A DNA stretch of 23,823 nt, from assembly GCF_000003605.2 (NCBI RefSeq), contig NW_003142306.1, positions 235,873-259,695 on the forward strand. Direction: 5' to 3'. This DNA comes from Saccoglossus kowalevskii. Lineage: Eukaryota; Hemichordata; Enteropneusta; Harrimaniidae. Position 1 is the stretch's first letter. Every line of letters starts with the position of its first letter. Of the stretch, positions 17,932-23,823 are shown in pieces. The position numbers were made by a program, and so were the translations under genes. The notes beneath the pieces were generated by a model that saw only the letters and a list, made by a program, of their open reading frames with translations, ran no database searches and was not told the origin of the DNA.

Positions 17932-20900
17932 CTAAACACTGCCTGTTCAGATAAATAATGAAGTTCTGCTGATTCTTGTCAGTATTGGTACGGCGCAGAG
18001 GTCATGTTCGAATTAATTAAACAATTAACTAAATGTATGACATGGTAGAAATACAAATCATCAACATATGACAAATTTAAGCACGCGTTCGAATTCCGTG
18101 TGAATAAACAACGTATTTGAGTAGTTGATGTCATGGGACCCGTATTCAACACGACGCGGTGAGACGTCTACGGCGCTTTGACAATCCTAAAGGGATGACA
18201 GACTTATGGATTTAATTATGCAATAGCTCTATTATATAGGTTCACATATATCACACAAAGTGTAGTGCATACTCAGATACATGAAGGGCTACCTCGATGA
18301 TTGAGGTATTACATGACATAGCGCCCTCAAGATTGTTTCACTAAACACAATAAATGCAGCCAGATAAAATATATCAATAAACGCAAATGTACAACAGGTC
18401 GTTAATCCCGGATACCATCATTTGCATACTATTTGTTTAGAATACTATGCAAATTAGTTAAATACGACATTAGTTGAACACAAAAGGAGCGAAAAGACAA
18501 ATCATTTAATTACATTATTTTTATTTTTATTTTATTAGCGAAGAACTTTCCATCAACAATCCTAAATTGTGTGATTATATCCCAAAGATATATTTAGATG
18601 AACTTGAAACGAATGTGACTACTGAATCGCCTTCTTCTGACTAATACTTATATTCGTGCTTTGAATTTGAAGGTCAGCTTTCAACAGACTATATACAAGA
18701 TAGATGATTTTAATATCATTAATTTCCACATCTTTGCAGCAATACCAATTTATTTCCCAGCTCATTCTGTGTCCCAGACCCTGTATAGACTTGTTAAAGA
18801 GACATTGACTTTTTTGTCAAAACTATTAAACCAAGGGTTGTGTAGAGAAAGATCATTTTAACATTCAAGTTGTATTGGCAGACATAATAAGCTTGTATCT
18901 TAACGCAATACAAATGTTATCTCAGATGACATCAATGTCTGATGTAGAAACTAGGTTTCATACAGAAATCACTTGATTATGACTAAAATGATATTTGGCG
19001 AGTGTCACTAAACATTAATGCATATCATGTATATCATCTCTATTTTAAGGATATGACTTATACTCTAGTGTACTTGTCTGTTTTTGTGGATTATTTTGTC
19101 AATTGTTGTCACTCATTTTTGTTTGTGTTCTTAGACTTGTAAATTTCCTATACGACTTTTGTTGAAGTATCTATGGTTGGGTATGTTAGTTGAACCTTTT
19201 TAGTAAAATTTGATAGACTGTTAGGAGTACACTGACGTCAGATTCACTCAGCATTAAGCTGACACCATACAGATGTAAATGGTCTAGCATATCTGACAAC
19301 AAATCTATTTCCAGAAAACGTAGACTTGGGATACTTATCACTATCTCAGTATGTGCACAAATCCTTCATATATAAATATTTGCAAATGTAGTTACTATTA
19401 TAGTAAACCTTCCCAGTCGAATATATGGGGGGGGGGACAGACAAACTGAGTTTTATACTTGAATATTTATTCAAATTACAAATACGTTGTAAAAATATGA
19501 CTATATAATGTTGAAACTTAAATAAAATAATTGAAATATACATGAATAACTTGATTATGACGACATAGCAAATTGTACAATGTGTGACTTACATGAAGTA
19601 AGTGATATGGTCAAAAAGTATGAGTGTTTTCATGGTAACGTGATTTTTGTAATTTTGTTGTAAATGTTGATACTTGACAATTGGGATTAATTCTGTTTAC
19701 GCTCTTTTAATATGTCTAACTCGATATTATGAAACCACTGGATGTTCGCCCAATTAGTATTGAAAAGTTCGAGCTAGCTAAATAACCCCGATGAAACCCG
19801 AATTTAGGAGACATTGTTTTCACTGGATTTCGTTTGTGTTAATTTACTTTCTTGTACAAAAAAGTCATCAGCACTTAAGCGCGTTCTCCGCGAATTCGAG
19901 TCTGGTTATTTATCTATTAATATTATTTAGAGTTTCAAATGCAAGAATGATTTGAGACCGCTCGGGGTCACCTAAATATTGTTTTCGAGTTTCAATTGCC
20001 AAGACCTAGAGTTGACGTCATATAGGTGACGCATTCCCACAATTCAAATGTCACTGACCTATTTAAATGTCGATTTACGTTTCACTATAATTTATGTTGT
20101 TAAAACTATTATTTATATACGACTGTTTACTTTCACTTTTTTTGGAAAAACTTGCACTGGAAACTTGAAATTAAGAATTATCATCCCCATATTAATTTGG
20201 AAACTGTTTACAAAAATAGAACACATTTCTTATATACATATATTGGTTCCAATTATTGTAATAAATACTAATATAAAAACATTCAACATTATCGTAATCG
20301 GTGCAACGTCTATCGTATTAATGTAAAACATTTTATTATACATGTGTTCGTGAATTGTTTAAACATACAAATGCATTTTGTATGAAGGTTTGGCCACTGT
20401 CACTTAAAGAGAGACGTATTTTAGAGACTAAACCTCGCCGTTTCATATATACACATGTGGATCAAAAGACATCATTCTTTTCTCTTTTTTTTTTGGTAAA
20501 AAAACAAAAAAAAATTATTGTTTTCAAAATGTTATTGGCACAATCTGTATAAGTATAGAAAAAGCGTCTTTTTAAAAATATTGGATTATTTCTAAACAAT
20601 ATTAAAATACTGCTTAATTGTAGTTGGTTTTCGATTTTCCCACTTTAATGTAGTCCCCTGCCCTGACGGAAACGTTCCGGTTTTGAGCTAGATCCTTAGT
20701 TAGTACTGGTTGTTGTCAGAAGCCAGGACTCGCAACGGACTTGTTTGTGCGTACATACATGCATATTTGCATTTGCGCGACTGAATATCGAAGATCGAAA
20801 ATCATAGACAGTGGGACGATGCGAAATATTGAAATTAAACGATGTGTACATTAAGTATATAAATTTAAGAAGAATGCCACTACATATCAATAACATTAAA

Positions 20901-21039
20901 TGGCGCTCCTAATGTATAAGCATTTTAAGTACACGAACTGAGATATTCAAATGACGTCATGTACACTGTTACTTTGCAAACTAATTTCATGTTCGGTATT
21001 CAAAAAACCCCAGAATACACAAATGTTCGAAACTGCAAT
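17932..21039. other. Region between the two genes; no gene recognised
   Basis: The first ~115 bases are duplicated intron flank matching 13386-13492. The remainder is AT-rich with a G-run near 19428 and T/A runs near 20480-20520. Three perfect TGACGTCA palindromes lie at 19233-19240, 20013-20020 and 20952-20959. The open frame at 20048-20326 is an AT-driven hydrophobic frame with no recognisable domain. Confidence 0.5.
20644..20649 (-). terminator. Possible poly(A) signal of gene B (ATTAAA)
   Basis: ATTAAA on the minus strand about 390 nt after the -1-frame stop of gene B (about 640 nt after the frame 0 stop). No AATAAA was found between the 21040 stop and this site. The call is weak because the hexamer is common in AT-rich DNA. 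Confidence 0.2.
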
Positions 21040-22036
21040 TTAAGAATTATGGTCAGATGAATTATCTTGTATGGATGACCTGTGTCGGTCACGTGATGAA
21101 CTGCTCCGTCTTTCATGTGATTCACGTGATCTGTGATGTCGACGTGGTTTGCTGTGTGATTTCCGTACTTCTTTCGTGTCGTCGTCGTGTTCAGTTGTAC
21201 CGATGTCTGACTCTTCTGTTCTGTGTACTTTCATTTCAAGTTCTGCTTTTCCGCTATTAATGGGAGGCATTTTTTTAGGTTTCCGTAAACCTATATCGCT
21301 ATTTTCAGGCGAAGAACTCCTACGGTGACTGGACTTCGGCCGCTTTCGGCGTTCTCCGGACTTTCTCGTTTCATCTTCGGATTCATCGTGGTGGCGGCGG
21401 CGACGGCGGTGACGATTTCTTCTCTCGGATGACTCCCTTGCACGGTCGTCGATTTCATCCACTGATCTACGGTGTCTATGTCTTCGTTCACCAGTTCTCG
21501 GTCGGTGACTTTCTGGGGTTGGCGAACGAGGCCGTAAATTGTCCTCCTCAACTTCCTTGCGCGACCGTTCGCGTCCCCTGCTCGGAGTGTGTGTCTCAGC
21601 TTGTGCATCCAAAGGCGTCTCGTACACGTGGTTTTGGGGACTATCTCGTCCAGTTTCGTAGACTTTTCCAATAGAGTTTCCTGATCTACGCTGTTTACAA
21701 CAAAATGGTCCAGTACACGGGGTTTCCCATTGTCATATGAGCGAGGACTCTTGGGTTCTGTTGGCCTGATCCTCTTTCTCTTGTGCTTCTTATGGCGTCG
21801 ATGAGAATGTTTATGTTCACTTCGGTGGTAAGTAATATCCGCAGTGTTAGGTCTTCCACCTACGGGTGTGTGACTTCTAATCGCCGGTAGCTTTCCGTTC
21901 TTTTCGAGTGGAATGTCACTCTCTATCACGTAAGCAGGGTTGGCCTGTCCGCTTTTGGGCGATATAGTACCATCCAGATTACTATCAGTACTCTTTCTGA
22001 CCTCTGAACTCCCGTCTTCTACAACTGGTTGATTGG
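21040..22036 (-). CDS. Gene B last exon: basic, RS-rich cytoplasmic tail in two frames
   Basis: The acceptor is TATATTCGCAG. Frame 0 starts SNQPVVEDGSSE, contains an NPAY motif (21941-21930), then a His/Lys/Arg run (HRRHKKHKRKRIRPTEP), and is open to a stop at 21293-21291. The -1 frame is open from 21732 to TAA at 21040 and reads VYETPLDAQAET, then long Arg/Ser/Glu/His stretches such as RNRHRRRRRHHDESED and SRESHERRSSSSRDRHR. Varied Arg and Ser codons (CGT, CGC, CGA, CGG, AGA, AGG; AGC, AGT, TCA, TCC, TCG) encode these runs, which favours the -1 frame as protein-coding there. The switch probably lies near GGAAAAGTC (21669-21661). A missing base would join the frames. Confidence 0.7.
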
Positions 22037-22059
22037 CTGCGAATATAAGATTGAAAAGA

Positions 22060-22157
22060 TTAAAGCGTGTCGTTGTTTACAAACAAGCGTCTAGCCATTA
22101 GCCTTTGCGTTTTTATACTGTCGCGCATGCGCAGATGACGACCCCACGAATATTTAA
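22060..22157 (-). mobile_element. MITE-like element, shortened copy
   Basis: Bounded by TTAA at 22060-22063 and 22154-22157, in the gene B intron between tail and transmembrane exons. On the minus strand it carries GGGTCGTCATCTGCGCATG at one end and a core (AAAACGCAAAGGCTAATGG, then TAGACGCTTGTTTGTAAAC) shared with 23041-23205. The right terminal repeat is missing: GACACGCT runs straight into TTAA, suggesting an internal deletion between CGCT motifs. Confidence 0.75.
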
Positions 22158-22267
22158 CTTTACAAACCATTACCATCCCAATGCTATAAATCACAACCTT
22201 AAACGGAAATTACATGTTATTACTTTTCCAGCAATATTTTGAAAATTATTTGTGAAGTTTTACTTAC

Positions 22268-22405
22268 ATGGTATTTCTTTTTCTTTCCTCTTCTTCCACC
22301 AGAAAAAATAAAACAGTATGAGGACAAGAATGATCATTATAAATACAAAGGTCATTATGGCAGCGATTATTGCGACTGAAAGAGCGTCCAATCCTCTATG
22401 GTGTC
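22268..22405 (-). CDS. Gene B transmembrane exon
   Basis: A 138-nt phase 1-1 exon with acceptor TATATTGCAG and donor GTAAGT. A short HHRGLDAL linker precedes a hydrophobic helix ending IMIILVLILFYFFWW and the stop-transfer sequence KKRKEKEIP. The exon joins to the tail as S-NQPVV. The design parallels the gene A transmembrane exon, although the helix sequences differ. Confidence 0.9.
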
Positions 22406-22521
22406 CTGCAATATAACATATATTAAACTTTTAGAAGGAGAACAGTTTATGCTAAAATTGAAAAAAATATCACATGACGCAGATTTTGAGTGTGATTAGA
22501 TGAGAAAACACGATCACTCAC

Positions 22522-22806
22522 CGCCAAATCTGATTATTGCAGACGCGGATTCATTTTCATGTGTATTCGTTACTTCACACGTAACCTCCGATTCGTCCAT
22601 ATCTTTGGTTATGTTCAGTACGTGCAGTATAGTATTGTTTTTATCAAATTTAAATCGATTATCGGTTTCGTTGATCTCCTCGCCTTCGAATCGCCAAACG
22701 TAGTCTAAGACGGGATAATGGCTGTCAACAATGCACTCAAACATTCCTTCGTCACCTGGGCGTGCATTCAGTACAGCTGGTTCGATCTCCACAATAAATT
22801 GTTTCA
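22522..22806 (-). CDS. Gene B membrane-proximal Ig exon
   Basis: A 285-nt phase 1-1 exon with acceptor ACTTTGCAG and donor GTGAGT. Core cysteines are in GMFECIVDSHYP and SEVTCEVTN, with the tryptophan in DYVWRFEGEE. It starts VKQFIVEIEPAVL. It resembles an I-set or C2-type Ig fold and lacks the A/B array signatures. Several N-X-T/S sites (NET, NNT, NIT, NES) could carry glycans. Confidence 0.88.
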
Positions 22807-23306
22807 CTGCAAAGTATCAAAAACATATATAATGTTAGAATATAACATGACTATAAAATATATACTATATAATGTATACAAAATATTTCGGCCATGAAAT
22901 TACTTGGCACTTGGTTACACAACGGTTTAGGTACTAAGAAACCATTTGTAGAATGCGATCCATTTTGTAAAACATTAAAGATCACCTCTTACATATGTTG
23001 CTGTCTGGAAACGTTTATTATTTGGACATATAATTTCATTTTAAAGCGGGAGGGTCGTCACCTGCGTACGCGCGGGAATTGAGTCCCAGGCGACGATAAC
23101 AACACACACTAAAAACGCAAAGGCTAATGGGTAGACGCTTGTTTGTAAACGATGACACGCTATGGTCATCTGACACATGCGCAGATGGCGACTCCCCCGC
23201 TTTAATTTCAGTATTCGAAACGTCCAGACGCCATTTTGTCTCCGGGCACAATTCTCAAGTAAGTAACATATAAGGCATTGTCCGGGAAATGTAAACTGGA
23301 ACTTAC
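22807..23306 (-). other. Gene B intron containing a MITE-like insertion
   Basis: A 500-bp intron with donor GTAAGT and acceptor ACTTTGCAG. The MITE-like element at 23041-23205 fills about a third of it. The open frame that continues from the Ig exon into this intron is read-through, not exon. Confidence 0.75.
23041..23205 (+). mobile_element. MITE-like element with TTAA flanks, longer copy
   Basis: 157 bp between TTAA (23041-23044) and TTAA (23202-23205). The ends form an imperfect 25-bp inverted repeat: agcgggagggtcgtcacctg at the left against agcgggggagtcgccatctg read from the right, with all differences transitions. The core (aaaacgcaaaggctaatggg, then tagacgcttgtttgtaaac) matches 22060-22157 in the opposite orientation. 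It has no coding capacity. TTAA duplication is the rule for piggyBac-type transposition, but the ends do not start with the usual piggyBac CCY, so I leave the family open. Confidence 0.82.
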
Positions 23307-23609
23307 ATTCAAATTCTAATGGTCCGACTTGGCAAGTCTTTGGCTCTTCATACAACACGTGACTCGAGGTGCATATGAACACAGCACCGAGAAGATCCTC
23401 TGTTAGATTCAGACTTATGTATGACACAATTTCGTTCATAAACAAGGACGTGTGTGTTGGCTCAAACTTTTCACCATCTTTGCTCCACTCTATGTTAGCT
23501 ATAGGTTCACCCCCTAAAGACCGGCACGCGATAGTTGCCAACTCGTCTTCAAACATATTATTGCCTGTCAACGAACACAGTGGGTATGACGATCCTGGTG
23601 CAACCGGTC
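23307..23609 (-). CDS. Gene B four-Cys C2-like Ig exon (5' part of gene is off-window)
   Basis: A 303-nt phase 1-1 exon with acceptor TTTTTAACAG and donor GTAAGT. It starts GPVAPGSSYPLC. Core cysteines are in ATIACRSLGGEP and AVFICTSSH, the tryptophan in ANIEWSKDGE, and the extra C-terminal cysteine in EPKTCQVGPLEF. Length, order of motifs and TEDLLG..FIC match gene A exon 4898-5200. Because it enters in phase 1 and has no signal peptide, more exons must lie beyond 23823; none is visible in 23610-23823. Confidence 0.9.
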
Positions 23610-23823
23610 CTGTTAAAAAGAATGCAAATTTTGATTTGATGAGTATTGCGCAAACCAAGGTAACGCTATGAAATTAAATTGATTATCAACTATTCAGTAA
23701 AACACAAATCATAGCATTGTTTTATTCAACCATGGTGTGGTTTAATGCAAGCAGTATCGAAGTAGTGAAAGATACTTCCACTTTGCAAACATTTACACAT
23801 ATACTGTGGAATACTTTATTTTC

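Noticed and set aside
20048-20326. 92-codon hydrophobic plus-strand open frame
   Set aside because: Its Ile/Thr/Phe-rich content follows from AT-rich DNA, and there is no recognisable domain, signal or splice context.
23041-23306. Continuation of the gene B Ig open frame through 23306-23041 as additional coding sequence
   Set aside because: A strong GTAAGT donor ends the exon at 23307, the downstream exon joins in phase, and the extra frame runs into the MITE-like element.

Overview
This window reads as draft nuclear DNA from an animal, most likely a marine invertebrate; the phylum cannot be fixed from the sequence alone. The basis is AT-rich DNA, short introns with GT-AG borders (one GC-AG), and runs of immunoglobulin (Ig) domains each carried on one phase 1-1 exon. 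A 498-base run of N marks an assembly gap. No bacterial, plasmid or phage gene organisation was seen.

The main content is two genes in tandem, both on the minus strand. Gene A (about 14356 down to 1894) appears to be present from signal peptide to stop codon, apart from whatever lies in the gap. It encodes a secretory signal peptide, 17 visible Ig domains, one transmembrane helix and a long basic cytoplasmic tail. The middle of the ectodomain alternates two Ig subtypes: A (HKEG..VIWSKDG..ADNS, exons of 318 or 324 nt) and B (NKHG..WKKDG..NGD, exons of 306 to 316 nt). Next to the membrane come a four-cysteine C2-like domain, a V-like domain split by an intron, and a second four-cysteine C2-like domain.

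Gene B (from beyond the right edge down to about 21040) is the 3' end of a related receptor: a four-cysteine C2-like Ig exon with the same 303-nt length as its counterpart in gene A, one more Ig exon, a transmembrane exon and a tail rich in Arg, Ser and His. Both genes fit a family of large Ig-superfamily surface receptors for adhesion, recognition or allorecognition. That role is inference, and no ligand can be read from the sequence.

Several features are unusual. One Ig domain has lost both core cysteines. One Ig exon has a 1-nt insertion and a stop. Both tails need a -1 reading-frame change to reach their long C-terminal frames, and in gene A this falls on an A AAA AAG heptamer. A 13-copy 20-bp minisatellite sits just after a splice donor, and every unit carries a 3'-splice-like motif. 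Two copies of a TTAA-flanked MITE-like element lie in opposite orientation in two introns of gene B. A decayed half Ig exon about 3.4 kb upstream of gene A has flanks matching the edge of the assembly gap, so the gap probably hides one more subtype-A Ig exon.

The intervals 1-1893, 14357-17765 and 17932-21039 hold no gene that I can support.
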